Source of the DNA: Arenicola marina
Taxonomy: Eukaryota; Annelida; Polychaeta; Arenicolidae
Reading direction: 5' to 3'
Length of the DNA stretch: 64,000 nucleotides
Assembly (NCBI GenBank): GCA_964019135.1
Contig: OZ025253.1
Coordinates: forward strand, 7,135,059 to 7,199,058
The notes below the pieces were generated by a model that was given only the letters and a program-made list of their open reading frames with translations, had not been told where the DNA came from and did no database searches. Shown in pieces: positions 34,626 to 46,429 of the stretch. A program made the position numbers and the translations under genes. Numbering within the stretch: the first letter of the stretch is position 1; every line of letters begins with the position of its first letter.

Positions 34626-35127
34626 GAGCGCTCCTGTGTGGAGGTAAATGGACGTCCTCACGTCTGGACGTATCGCGTTTTCACGTCCGGACGCCGGGAC
34701 GTCAGTGAGAAAACCATCGCATACATTCACATCCGAACGTCTTCACGTCCCAACACGTTACAATGTTTAATGTGGTCGTGTATTGCGTTTTGGACAAGCC
34801 GAAAAGAGACGGGTTAGGGGGGTACAAAGTCTTGGGGTCAGGCAGGTGGTGTTGCTTCATAGTGAATTGTTTTCTCAGCAAAGTATTATTATATCACATG
34901 ATGGTCCACTTGCATTTGCCTAACAGTGGGTAAAGTCAGTCACTACGTGGCGTACTTTGCCTCAAGTAACATATTGCTCCGAACCGACTCTCTGAAAGTC
35001 TCTACAAATTAGGTATCTAGAACGTAGCATGTCATATCAAGTATGAAGTAAATATATATAGATTAACTTATATGGTCCCAAAAATCCCAAAGTTATCAGT
35101 ATAACAATGTGAAAAGCGAAATTTATT

Positions 35128-35458
35128 TAGGGTGCATTTTAGCTCTGACATCAAAACCACCACCAAGGTGAAGGTTTTGAACAGCACAACACTGTTCCAT
35201 GTAGAGTTCTTTCGAAAGCTCCCGGCGCTAAATGCGTCAACAAATGTTTAAAATATTGGCATTTTTGCAATCTACAAACTGTATTTTTACTCCCGGGGCT
35301 TTTACTGAAGTCGAAAGCCGGCAAACTATCTGAAATATAAGCCATTTAAGAGTTCAGTTTGCGCACGCTGCCATGCTTGTTTTCTACACCAAAAAGTGTT
35401 GTGCTATTCAAAACCTTCACCTTGGTGGTGGTTTTGATGCCAGAGCTAGGTGCATGTG
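35128..35458. repeat. Inverted repeat pair around 'accttcaccttggtggtggt'
   Basis: 35128-35193 is the reverse complement of 35393-35458 with few differences, around a ~200-bp spacer. A third, single arm with related flanks lies at 44870-44965. Probably a fold-back transposon remnant. Confidence 0.75.
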
Positions 35459-35649
35459 TGACTTAGACGCAAGTGTCGTATGCAAGTCAGCCGTTGTTGG
35501 CATTTTTATGGATGAGCGAAGCCTAACGAAGAGTCGTACAGAATCACTTTCCCTTACTGCCGCCCCCTCCCCCAATCCTACCCCTGCCTGATGCCCTGTA
35601 CCGCCACTCATACAAGACGCCGACACATTTCACATCATGTCAGTGCATT

Positions 35650-35832
35650 GTAGCTCTGGTGGGCGTTAGGACGGGGGTGGGGCAGGGAGCGGGGGAGCAT
35701 GAGTCTGGTGGATGTTAGGACGGGGGTGGGGCAGGGGTCAACAGGACAGTGATGGGTGGTAGGACGGGTGGGGGGTGGGGAGCAGGGGCAGTGGGTGACA
35801 GAGCAAGAGAGCATGAGTCGGGTGGTGTCGGT
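35650..35832. repeat. Purine-rich minisatellite related to the 27.7-28.5 kb array
   Basis: Units 'gagcatgagtctggtgg' and 'gttaggacgggggtggggca' are the reverse complement of the 27.7-28.5 kb repeat. About three units. Confidence 0.85.
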
Positions 35833-36109
35833 GGACTAAGGTCTAACTTAGGGTCTGAAACGGAAGCGGGGCAAGTGCCCCCTGTGCCCCCCCCCCCCCC
35901 CCCCAACCCCCAACCCTTGGCCAGAGAGCACATAATTTGAAAAGGGAGGGGGCCACAGAAATATCCTAGATCTAAAACGGGGGCACGTGCTCCCTGTGCC
36001 CCCCCCCCCCCTGGACACGCCAAGGCGTACGGGGTCAAACACTTTTCGTGCGGTCTTAGTCATAGTCATAATTCGGTCATAGATAGGTTACCGTGGTGCA
36101 CATAAATTT

Positions 36110-36335
36110 AAACAGTGCTTGAAGACGTGTAGGGTCGTCCGCTCTGGTCACCAGTCGTGTTGGCGGTAACAGTGGCGGTATCTGTGGCGGTAGCCATGGC
36201 GACGGGACCGGAGGGTCTCCTCACAGCGTGCGTCTATCAACAGCGCGTGATAGCAGGATACTACGCAGTGCGTGGTATATGCCTACATCTCAGTCTGGTT
36301 CCTCCATGCAGAAATGTGATAGTTCACATTATGTA
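36110..36335. repeat. Dispersed repeat module D, copy 1
   Basis: Resembles 44985-45145 ('cgtccgctct', 'ggcg(t/g)tagccatgg', 'cctacatct') and less clearly 41890-42010. Non-coding; class unknown. Confidence 0.5.
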
Positions 36336-36339
36336 AGCC

Positions 36340-37110
36340 AACATTAAATTTCAGGGGTTCTGGTGTCATCATAGGAGCATAGAAATGCGACGTAGAAGGG
36401 GGGTGGGGGGCATCTCAATCGCGAATTCCCATGAATTAGGGAGAGTATTACCGAATCTCCCAGATGAGGCCTGCTCAAGACCGGACGAGAAAAAAAATCA
36501 CCTTAAAGGTGATACCCCGAATATTGAGGAGCCAATCGCGAATCTCCAACAAATCCTGGCTATCAATCGCGGAGATCGAAAAAAGTATTCACCACCGTCA
36601 TAGATCGGATCAATGGCAAAAAGATACTCAGTACTTCAGAGCCGATTGTGAAGAAAAAGAGAGGGAGTTTTCCGAGCCCCCCCCCCCCCCCACCCCCGCC
36701 AACAAACGCAGCTACGTATTAAGTAACACCGCCTCCCCTCCCCCGAGTTGCGGCTACATATTATAAATATGCATACAAACTTGTTATGTTTATCATGAGG
36801 GTACTCAGTCTAGTTAAACATACAACGTACACACGTAGCCATCGTCATGTGTTTGTGTTAAGTGCCCCGCGATTGACTGTATTTGAATCACCTTTATGTC
36901 AACAACCTGGCTCAATAGTCAGTCGGCGGGTGAATAAGTGTTTGCATTGGATCAGTGTCGGGCACTGAGAGTAACGTTAGTAATCCAAAGTCAATACAGG
37001 CCACCCTTTAACGTTAGGTCCAAAGAGACTTTCAAGATATGTAATTGTGAGTTCCCATTTGAAATGTTGGTGCGCTGTGTGCATTCATGCAGTCAAGCTA
37101 TTTCTGTTAT
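36340..37110. other. Gene-free stretch
   Basis: A few mid-size frames (36385-36603, 36464-36766) and a poly-C run; no similarity recognised. The phrase 'gcgaatctcc' is shared with 53.61 kb, possibly remnants of one element. Confidence 0.4.
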
Positions 37111-37121
37111 AAAAAACTTGG

Positions 37122-37325
37122 TTGGTTGGTTGGTTGGTTGTATATTCAGGACGCTTTGACCATTTTTGGTTATATCGCGTCAATTGGAGAAGGAAGGGAA
37201 GAGCGGAGCCATGTCCCCGGGGGTAACCTCCTATTCTTTGCGAAGAAAGAAATTTTATCCTGCGACCACACAGACGTGGCCACAGCGGGACGCGAACCAC
37301 TTTTTCACGTGCCGTCAGGCTCTCA
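37122..37325 (+). mobile_element. Dispersed repeat R1, copy 2
   Basis: Begins in GGTTGGTT repeats, then 'tatattcaggacgcttt', 'tatatcgcgtcaattggaga' and 'tcctgcgaccacacagac', as in copy 1 at 28.6 kb. It ends where the LINE at 37.33 kb begins. Confidence 0.8.
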
Positions 37326-37329
37326 GGTG

Positions 37330-38760
37330 GCTAGAGTAATACATGTAATGTCATCTCTTCCTATGCCGGAAGCATATTATTTTGATAAGGTAAATACTGC
37401 TATACGGAACTTTGTCTGGAATAAAAAAATATCTAAGATTGCGCTTAACAAAATGGCATAAGTGGTGGAAAATGAAGGAGTTAATCTAACCCATGTTAAT
37501 GTAATGTTTCAAGCCTTAAAAATAACGCGGATGAAAAGGCTTATCCCGCATGACGGAGCTTGGCAAGATTTGTTTTGTAAAACGATATACAGTGAAAAAG
37601 TGCTGTGTTGGGAGCTTGATTTGAAATCATTGACTGTCTACACCAAGGCGATCAATCCATTTTGGGCTGACGTTTTTAAGTCGTGCAAACATTATAAACA
37701 AGTCTACCACCGTGAAAGTATAATTTTAGAATCCCCTTTATGGAGCACCTATTTCATGACCAATGAGAACATAAATAAAAGGAGGAAAGAATTTATTGAG
37801 AAAGGTGTAATATTTGTGAGTGATGTCATAAACGATGATGGAAATCCATTAGGCCTTGAAGAATTTAGCTATAAGTATGACATTAGGATAAAGCTTGCAC
37901 ACTTTTATGGTATGATTCACTCCATTCCTAATAGAATGAAGGAACCAAATAATGTAAAGAGGGAATAACATAATATCCGTCTCGTGTAGATACACAGATT
38001 ATTTAATGGGGTTAAGGCGCCTGTGTAACAATATTTATAAGTCGCTGGTTAATGCGCTGGATGTCAATTATAACAACTAAGAGAAATGGGCAAAACGTTT
38101 AGATGTAACTATTGCAAGGGGTGATTGGCGTATACTTTACCAACTACCTCTTACCGCTACTGTAGACGAAAGGATAAGAAGTTTCCAATTTGCAATGCTT
38201 CATAGAACTTGTGTTACAAATCAGTATTTATATATGTGTAAACTTGTAAGTTCAGATAGATGTGCTTGTTGTCGTAATGACTTCGAAACTCTTTAACACC
38301 TTTTTTACCACTGTCAAATAGTAAAACCATTGTGGAAGACTTGAAACGTTTACTTGATGAGAACACCGAATATAATGTCAGCACCTTCATTTCTTTAAAA
38401 TCTGTGATGTTAGGGGCTATTTTACCAACTTGTGGTCCACCTGTAAACCATATCTTGATAATAGTCAAAAAGTGTATATATAATTGCAAATGGGCCCAGT
38501 GTATACCGCACGTAAGTGGGATGTGGAACGCCATCAGGTACTATTACGTGGTAGAAAATTTTAAAGTAAAACATCGGCAAAATTTATCTGAACAGATTTT
38601 AAAACGGAAATGGAAACCATTTGAGCTGCTTTTGGCAGAATCCTGAATGTACTACTACTTATTATAAACTTGTCACGCATTTTTCACCTGTGGGCTATGT
38701 TCAATATTGTAATTATCGTTGTACTATTATGGACATAAATCATATATATATATAAAAAAA
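37330..38760 (+). mobile_element. L1/Tx1-like LINE, 3' part
   Basis: 5'-truncated copy reading KVNTAIRNFVWNKK, EGVNLTHVNVMFQALKITRM, LVCWELDL-like text and NKRRKEFIEKGVIFVSDV (37343-37968), then SFQFAMLHRTCVTNQYL, CACCRNDFETL...HCQIV with the zinc-binding C-x2-C...H-x-C pattern, and KRKWKPFELLLAES at 38646. A TAA separates the first two parts (37459-37461) and others follow. The 3' UTR ends near 38760 in an (AT)n A-rich tail. Related to the minus-strand element at 0-2.3 kb. Confidence 0.88.
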
Positions 38761-38767
38761 GTTATAT

Positions 38768-38905
38768 TTTAACCAGAGCATAGAACAAACTATGGCACTT
38801 TCGCGGGTTAACCAGAAGTAGACACGTGCTCTGGAGTCCCCGCGATTAGCGGTCGTCCTGCCCCCCCCCCCCCCCACACACACACACCCTTCCTCAGTGT
38901 ACCGT
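38768..38905. repeat. Dispersed repeat module A, copy
   Basis: Shares 'actatggcactttcg' and 'accagaagtagac' with 44650-44790, and more weakly with 33900-33970 ('accatagcacaca', 'gtcaaccagaag'). Each copy is followed by poly-C or poly-G. Confidence 0.7.
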
Positions 38906-39044
38906 TTAAACGTACAGCCGTTGCATGGGTGGTTTGTATGTGTAAGTTAATGTCCGAGGAAAGCGACATTACCGGATAATAATGGAGTCCAAGGGCGAAG
39001 CCCGAGGACCCATTGTTGAACTATTGTTCTTTTTACCACGTCCA

Positions 39045-39495
39045 GTGTTCTTTTCTCTAAAATGCCAGTATCTGTGTTGATGACGCTTTTTCAGATCCTC
39101 AATGTCGGAAGTTGGGGGTCAATGCCGAATGTCGATTTTTCAAATAGGCCTGTGTCGCATATCGCCATTGACCCCTTCCAAACTCCTATTATAGTGGTAT
39201 CGTGAACCCTATGTTGGTGGTATCGCGAGCCTCTGTGAAATAATATCCCGACAGTTTAATTGTATTCTAGTTAAGTAGAGCAGATGACATCCAGCTTATG
39301 GTACATCAGCTGTCGAAACATTGCTGGTGTGGCCACTTTTGCTTCACGAATTCACTGGTGTAAATAAAAAAAAATACATGTAAAATATTCGTGCACCCCG
39401 AGACGTTTTGAATAGACCGTAGTACTTCCTTTGCCATGCGATGCCGCCATATAACTGGTGAATCTGATGATCTGACATTGTAGGCCTACTGATAG
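39045..39495. repeat. Dispersed repeat module B, copy 2
   Basis: Related throughout to 31028-31485. No coding content. Confidence 0.85.
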
Positions 39496-39759
39496 CCTGC
39501 AAATAAAACGTTACTGTCGTTAGACAGTTGGTGATAGACGACAAATAACGTCTGAACTCATCGCACTTGTTTGCTCTTCAGTGAACCTATTTTCCAATTT
39601 TTTGACTAACACTCAATTGTCAGCCGTACTTTGAAATAGCAGATTTCTTCCTTAATATAAATGGAAGCGTGGGGAGACGAGATTCGCACTTATTCAGGCA
39701 AGATGACTGCATAAATCAATAATTTTACTTCGCGCTCGATCGGCCATGGTGTCTCTTCG

Positions 39760-41545
39760 TAAACTTATGCCTCCAGGGCGGCGCCACCACGGTGGAACCG
39801 GCCTGAAGTAGTTTGTGACAGGCAGGCCGATAGTCTCCTCCACCCCCCCCCCCCCCCCCGCCGCGTGGCCAGCTCACTCAGTTTGGGTCTGTAAACGGCT
39901 ATATTCACTGTAGAAGTTTGACCTCTCACGAAACAGTAACACTAAAGGGTTAACATGAGTGGGTTCTCCTCCATGTGTTCAATAGTCCAGTGCCTCAACC
40001 AGCCTCTTTACAATATGCTGTGAATATAAAAATAACTTTATATGTTAGGGGTTTGACAGATTGATCACAAATTTGATACATGATTATATATAATAAGGTA
40101 CTGGGCCAAGCTCCCATCATGTGAGTTTTGGAGATGCAGTATATGACTGTACAAAGGTATCTTAGTAGAGCAGACAACTATGTACAAGTTTCTCAGACAA
40201 AGTAAATTACCCAGGTGAAAAAAGTAACACTTGCTGCTTAATATTTGATCATCTGACCCATCTGTGTTTACTAAATAGAGCCATAATCTGTTCATATGGC
40301 TCATATGTCATATTGCTCAGTCAGTTGCTTAGAAGTCATGCTTAATTGTACTTCTAATAAATGATAATAATAACATGTTCTATACATTTCACTCATGTGC
40401 ATATGTGCATGCCATGTATATATGAAGTCCTTACACAGAGACTATACCAGAAATAGATTATAACATTACCGAATTTAGATAAGAATTATGGAATTAACAT
40501 GATTAAGGCTAAAACCCTTCAAGTAATAAAAAAACAGGCACATATAAATATCCACACCTATTCTAAATGTTTCAATACCATTTGGCAAATGAATATTGTC
40601 TGGAGGTCTGCAAATATTTGCAGCATAGCTCTTCATGCATCTAAAAGAAAAAAAATACAGATAAGCGAATTAAATTGTTGCATTAATTTTCTTATGATTG
40701 TTGGGCATGGTGGGGAGACGTAAAATCATATTCTGGCCCTTTTATGTACAGCTGCATAAAAAACATCATTATTTTAAAATGCAAAATTTGCCACAAATTA
40801 ATCAAAGGGATTTAATTGCATCTGTATACCTAATAAAGTTTACTCATAATCATATGTAATGAAGACATAAAGGATTAAATATAACTGAAATTTACCTGCA
40901 ATTTCCAGCATAGATGTTGCTTCTGCCAGCTTATTTCTTTACTGATGTATAACCGCATTGACAATGACACCACTGTCATTTCTCTTGGGAGGTCACTGGA
41001 GGCATCAGCTGATCAGCACCCCCCCCCCCCGTCCCGCCCGCTGAACTGGAAAGTAAACATTCTCGATTTTCGCGAAAAGTCCGCCCGATCGGAGGTTTCT
41101 TCCACGTATTTCCGCCTACAATCACATTAATTTTTTCCTGAATAGCCATGCGTCTCCTTTTCTTTCCTTTATATATTCTTTCGTTTATATGCGTTAAAAC
41201 TATTTCAGGAGCATGTTTAAATCTTATTTGAGCCAAAACTATTTCACATTCCCCAAAACTTTGTCAACGCCGGCCATGATGCATCGCACTCAGCTAAATT
41301 CAGCACAGCCAATGAGAATATTCGAAACAGGCAGAGCGCGTTGACCAATCCCTGCCAACCTTAGATTAGCCGTTTACAGCCGAGCGAGCGGGGTTGGAGC
41401 TGTAAGCTGGTACCGCCGCTCAAACTCAAACAAGTAAGCTGAGCGAGTTGGGACCGCGGAACCAGGCTAGTGGGGCTGTGGAAGAGCCTAGCACAGGCCG
41501 ATTCCAAGCTTGCTTGTTCATAGTGGCGCCGCCCTGGAGGCATAA
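39760..41545. mobile_element. Possible composite element bounded by inverted copies
   Basis: 39760-39910 ('cttatgcctccagggcggcg' ... 'tgtaaacggct') is matched in reverse complement by 41370-41545 ('agccgtttaca' ... 'cgccgccctggaggcataag') with indels. The 1.4 kb between is AT-rich, has no transposase and no frame above 86 codons. Either a large non-autonomous element or two independent inverted repeats. Confidence 0.45.
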
Positions 41546-41549
41546 GTTG

Positions 41550-42005
41550 ACGGTGGTAGTTAGAGTGGTTTTCGGGTGGTTCTCTCATCACAAACCACCC
41601 GGTCGGTACAGTCATCGCTGTGGGTGGTTACAGCAGAGTTCATTAAGTACATACCTCTGACTTTACCGGTATAACTGCACAGCCTTCGACACGGGTCTGC
41701 ATTATATGCTTTATATGCGGGTATCTGGACGGATCTTTGCGGATAAATGCGGATTCTCCTGGACGTGTAAGTAGATACGGTACCACCATATTAATATATA
41801 GGTCTAAGCAGGAATATATGTGTATTTAGCAAAGTCATGTCTGGTTGTTGTGCACAGAAGGCCTACTTCAAGTACGCTCGCGGCGGGGCGGGGGTGGGGG
41901 GGGGCATGACCGCAGGGTCACTTCAAGCCGTGCGTGTACCAACAACGCTTATCAGCAGGTTAATACGCAGTATGTGGTACACACAGATAGACCTATATGT
42001 CCGTC
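41550..42005 (+). repeat. Dispersed repeat module E, copy 2
   Basis: Matches 34160-34625, again with 'ggacgt' followed by 'gtaagta'. It runs directly into the 38-bp array. Confidence 0.75.
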
Positions 42006-42045
42006 TGTTTGTCCAGCCCTGCAGATAACCGAACTACCATTTAAT

Positions 42046-42773
42046 GTTAACAGAGATCATATAGGTTCTTCACATAATCTTGTGTGACCAGAGATCGTAT
42101 AGGATCCTCACATAATCTGGTGTGACCAGAGATCGTATAGGATCCTCACATAATCTGGTGTGACCAGAGATCGTATAGGATCCTCACATAATCTGGTGTG
42201 ACCAGAGATCGTATAGGTTCTTCACATAATCTGGTGTGACCAGGGATCATATTGGATTCTCACATAACCTGGTGTGACCAGAGATCATATAGGTTCTTCA
42301 CATAATCTTGTGTGACCAGAGATCGTATAGGATCCTCACATAATCTGGTGTGACCAGAGATCGTATAGGATCCTCACATAATCTGGTGTGACCAGAGATC
42401 GTATAGGATCCTCACATAATCTGGTGTGACCAGAGATCGTATAGGTTCTTCACATAATCTGGTGTGACCAGGGATCATATTGGATTCTCACATAATCTGG
42501 TGTGACCAGAGATCGTATAGGATCCTCACATAATCTGGTGTGACCAGAGATCGTATAGGATCCTCACATAATCTGGTGTGACCAGAGATCGTATAGGTTC
42601 TTCACATAATCTGGTGTGACCAGGGATCATATTGGATTCTCACATAATCTGGTGTGACCAGAGATCGTATAGGATCCTCACATAATCTGGTGTGACCAGA
42701 GATCGTATAGGATCCTCACATAATCTTGTGTGACCAGAGATCGTATAGGATCCTCACATAATCTGGTGTGACC
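42046..42773. repeat. 38-bp tandem array with six-unit higher order
   Basis: About 19 units of 'gaccagagatcgtataggat' plus 'cctcacataatctggtgt' (38 bp). Unit types (ggatcctc, ggttcttc, gggatcatattggattctc) recur as a six-unit block of 228 bp at least twice, then in a shortened four-unit form. Units carry the palindrome AGGATCCT. Confidence 0.92.
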
Positions 42774-43388
42774 TAGCCATGAATCCATGGCTATGGTTGC
42801 ACAATCATAGCCATGTAGCATTCTATAGTGAAAAATCAACTTCACATGACAAATTGAATTGTTTAAGTATAGTTTTCTCAAGTAGTTTTAGCAATGTAAA
42901 AGTACTTTCCTATATATAATTACTGATGTATGAACTCTTCCAAAGTTGTCAAAGTCTTTAAAAGGAGCCATAATTGCCTACTGGCATAAAAATGGACAAC
43001 AACATGCCACAATTTTTTTCTACAGGAAGTTGATCCCTGCACATATGCATGGTCGTCACAGGATATCATAAGCCATCCTAATTGGTTGTTCAGGAACCCA
43101 GTCATTGGGTCAGTGAAAACACATGTTTTCATATGAATTTCTGGTGACAGATTGGACTATTTTTGCTTTTCAAGAAAGGTTACTTACGTGACTAGTCATT
43201 ACTTGTCAGGAAGTAATAAGAAAAGGATGAAGGTTTGTTTCCGTTATAAAACTTTTTCTACAGCAAAGGAGAATCAGAGCTACACTTGGTCAAAGTCAAA
43301 CAACCCTATTATGGGGTTGTTCCAGACCAAAATTTTGCTGTGGAATGCGACTAGGCTATGTTTCAGCCCGCACACAGGTTTTGGGCTA
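42774..43388. mobile_element. 615-bp element inserted in the 38-bp array
   Basis: Begins TAGCCATGAA and ends TTTTGGGCTA, flanked on both sides by GGTGTGACC (42765-42773 and 43389-43397). The tandem repeat resumes after it in register. A 9-bp duplication with short TIRs would fit a Mutator-like or related element. Because GGTGTGACC occurs once per array unit, a unit border could mimic it. The left end has two small hairpins (AGCCATG/CATGGCT and GGCTATG/CATAGCC). No transposase. Confidence 0.6.
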
Positions 43389-43433
43389 GGTGTGACCAAA
43401 GATCGTAAAGGATCCTCACATAATCTGGTGTGA
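43389..43433. repeat. Isolated last unit of the 38-bp array
   Basis: 'ggtgtgaccaaagatcgtaa' followed by 'aggatcctcacataatctgg', one unit left on the far side of the 615-bp insertion. Confidence 0.85.
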
Positions 43434-43849
43434 ACAAATTGTTTCTATACATACATGTGGTGTGGTGATCTATAATCATCTAGCATCACAACAACTTTTG
43501 GACAAGGAAAAATCCGAAACTTTCATAGCCCTTAATCTTTTTTTTTAATACTAATGATATATTTATGAATATATCTGAGATATATCATTAAGTGTAAAAA
43601 TTATGCAAATCCCGTGAAATGGTGCAAAAAATCGTGAATAATGCATGTAAACATTATAGAATAATTAGCTCTAAAAGATATTCAGGGGTGGAGGGAATGT
43701 TCATAGCCCAGAATTAAACCTGCTCCTACAACAATTTTCTGCCTGCCTTTTTACATTTTTTTGAGATACATTATTTGATTGTAAATGTTTCCCATTTGGG
43801 GTGGGGGTGGGTGGGTGAGGGGGGGGGGCAATGGCTACTTCCGTTCCAA

Positions 43850-44035
43850 GGCGCAGATCTCGGAATTTGAACAGGGGTTGGTCCAAACTTGGGACCGGGG
43901 GGGGGGGGGCAGGGGGTGGGCTCTGAACCGGGGAGGGGGGTCCACTGAAGACTTGCGACCAGGGGGAGGGGTTCTCGATCGCCACCTCAGATAGCGTTCT
44001 TCCTCAAAAGCGGAGGGGGACCCCCCCCCCCCTAG
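43850..44035. mobile_element. Decayed hAT-type MITE copy
   Basis: Internal sequence ('ggaatttgaa', 'cctcagatagcgttcttc', 'gaggggga') matches the intact MITE at 60413-60615; its termini are not clear. Poly-G runs inside. Confidence 0.65.
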
Positions 44036-44519
44036 CATCCGCCTTTGCGTTCTACTTCTGGGAATAAAGACATTTATTTTCGGGATCTGGGAACATTCCC
44101 CCCCCCCGTCCCATCCCATCTCGGTAGCTTCCGTCTGTGTCCGTCGATTTACGGTGCGATATAGTGTACGTGCCTATGGCTGCGCAGGGGCCCAAGCTTA
44201 CGCTAAACCTAAACTAAAGGCTTTTCAAGTTTACTGCAGTTCCAAAATTACATCACAAGTATTATTTAAATATGCCAAGTAACCTTAATAGATTTTATTC
44301 CGATACTGACGTTCGATATCAACAAGACCTTAGTTCAGTGACTGACAATTAAGACAGATCTGCCAAGTGTTAATTCATGACATAAAACCGACATTTTGAC
44401 AGTAGTTGGACAACATCTTTGATGGGCGGAACGCAGACAACCACAGGTTGAAATAAGCTTACTCGAGCTGTAAACTTTCATTGGAACCTCTAGGGCCTAC
44501 TTACTATACTTGTACTATG

Positions 44520-45145
44520 AAATATTTGTACGCACCCGCATTTCTTGTTAAACATCTGCCATGCAGTGCCGCCATCTAACGGGTGAATCGAGCGGTTGCG
44601 CTCGTCGTCAAGTTCGCCATAGTTCTAATTCTAAGTAAAATGTTTCATGTTAACCAGACCATAGCACACACTATGGCACTTTCGTGAGTTGACCAGAAGC
44701 AGACATGTGCACGGGAATCCGGGCGATAAGGAGCCGTATATTTACCATCCTGCCGCCCCCCCCGCCCCCACCCCAGCCCTTCGTCAGTGTACTGGTCCCA
44801 GGAGTAATTGTTTGCTCATGAAAACCTCTCCGACCCCCCGACAAAATAAGATGTGAAAGATAAACCAGTTACCAGAGTTCAGTTTGCGTATGTCGCCACG
44901 CTTCCTTAACATTGAAAAGTGTTGTGCTATTTATACGTTCACGTTGGTGGTGGTGTTGATGTCATGCAGCGCCAGTTCCGTCCATGTAACGCCGTCCGCT
45001 CTTACAGCGGGTACCCAGTCGCGGTGGCGTTAGCCATGGTCACGTGACCTCTCAAGGGTCCCCTCGAGACGCGTGTGTGACTCATCAGCGCTTGTGAGTA
45101 AGTTAAAACCCGGTACGTGATATGGGCCTACATCTTGTCCAGACA
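44520..45145. repeat. Cluster of modules B-end, A, IR-arm and D
   Basis: In order: end of module B ('tgccgccatctaacgggtg', 44.56 kb), module A (44650-44790), the arm of the 35-kb inverted repeat (44870-44965), and module D (44985-45145). The same modules occur elsewhere in the window in other orders. Confidence 0.65.
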
Positions 45146-45149
45146 GTCG

Positions 45150-46370
45150 GTTATGGCCCATGTAGTTTACCCTATAAAACAGTAATGTTCTGTCTCCAAC
45201 AGACCCCACAAGGTGGCAGCACGTCACTAATTGAGAACCCAATCAACCCAATCTCAGAAACTCTAAGCTGGTACAAGTATACAAGCGAAGTTAGGGCCGC
45301 GGAACCAGGCTACAGAGAACTATGCCGCGTGTGTGACGTATGAGTTATTCGAATGCGTTTGATCAGTTTGGGGGGTGAGCAAGCCAGAGTAATTTTCGTA
45401 CTCCACGGCACTGACCTTTCACATGATGCAAGCGAGCGCAAAATTTGTAGACGACGACATTACGTTCCGATGTAATCCTGCGGACACGCAACAGTGTCCG
45501 AGGAGCGGGTTCAAATACCCGTATATATACCATCGCGCCTTAATGGAATAATTTTCAGTTTTCATGACAAAAAAAATCGCTCTCTCAGGTATTACTGAGC
45601 GTCATGGAAACCCCGTTCCAAGTATATATGTACAAGCACCCCCCCGCCGCCCACCCCCACCCGGGAGCGAGGGCTACATTGGTAGGCTGTTACCCGTGCC
45701 CAGGAATCTAGTTACAACTAAAACACGTACATGACCATCGTCGCGTGTTGGTTTTAACCTGTTATTTACTGTAATGGCGAAATTAATATAAATATAACCT
45801 GGTACAATAACCTTATCGCCCAGGTTCACAAGTCCGCGTTGGCAACCTGTCCCATGGAGTGGTGTAGGCCTACTGAGTCGACCCCGTAGAGCAGCACTTG
45901 GTGAATGGAGGTCATCGTTTACCAGGTCGCGCATTGTGGAAGCCGGCATATAAACATGATGTTTTTCACCCCTATCACTATGCCATTGGCCCTATCCATA
46001 GGTCATAACTCCTGGCCCTCCGAATAAAACCCCTGACCCTCAATCCCTAATCATTTACCCTAATCTCCAATCCCTAAATGTTCTGAAGATCACTTCTACG
46101 TCAACCAAAACTACATGATATATCTTGGACGTGAGATCACATGCGGTTTGTTCTGACTTCCATTAACTTAACGCAACTTGTCATAAATTCCAAGATGTCC
46201 TAATAAACGTGCGCGTTATAGACAGAAAGTGACGTAAACTGGACAGGAAACGTCCTTTATGAAACCGTTTTGAAGTGCATAGTTGGGGTGGGGTGTCACC
46301 AGTCCATATACCCCCGAGCATGATGTATGTTTGTCGTGCGTTTTTCACCTACGCATGTATATTTTCTTTT
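45150..46370. other. Stretch upstream of the first recognised TNFR-like exon
   Basis: Contains 'gggccgcggaaccaggcta' (45293-45311), also seen at 41.45 kb, and no clear exon. The signal-peptide exon of the TNFR-like gene should lie here or further upstream, but I could not identify it. Confidence 0.4.
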
Positions 46371-46375
46371 TTAAG

Positions 46376-46429
46376 GAAACCTGGTCGAAAGTCGTAGTTC
46401 AGTCCGATATTGAACAGGCCATGCCAAAG
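46376..46429 (+). CDS. TNFR-like gene, exon a
   Basis: 'cttttttaag' acceptor and 'gtaaga' donor enclose 54 bp reading ETWSKVVVQSDIEQAMPK, phase 0 at both ends. Probably the segment between signal peptide and first cysteine. Confidence 0.65.
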
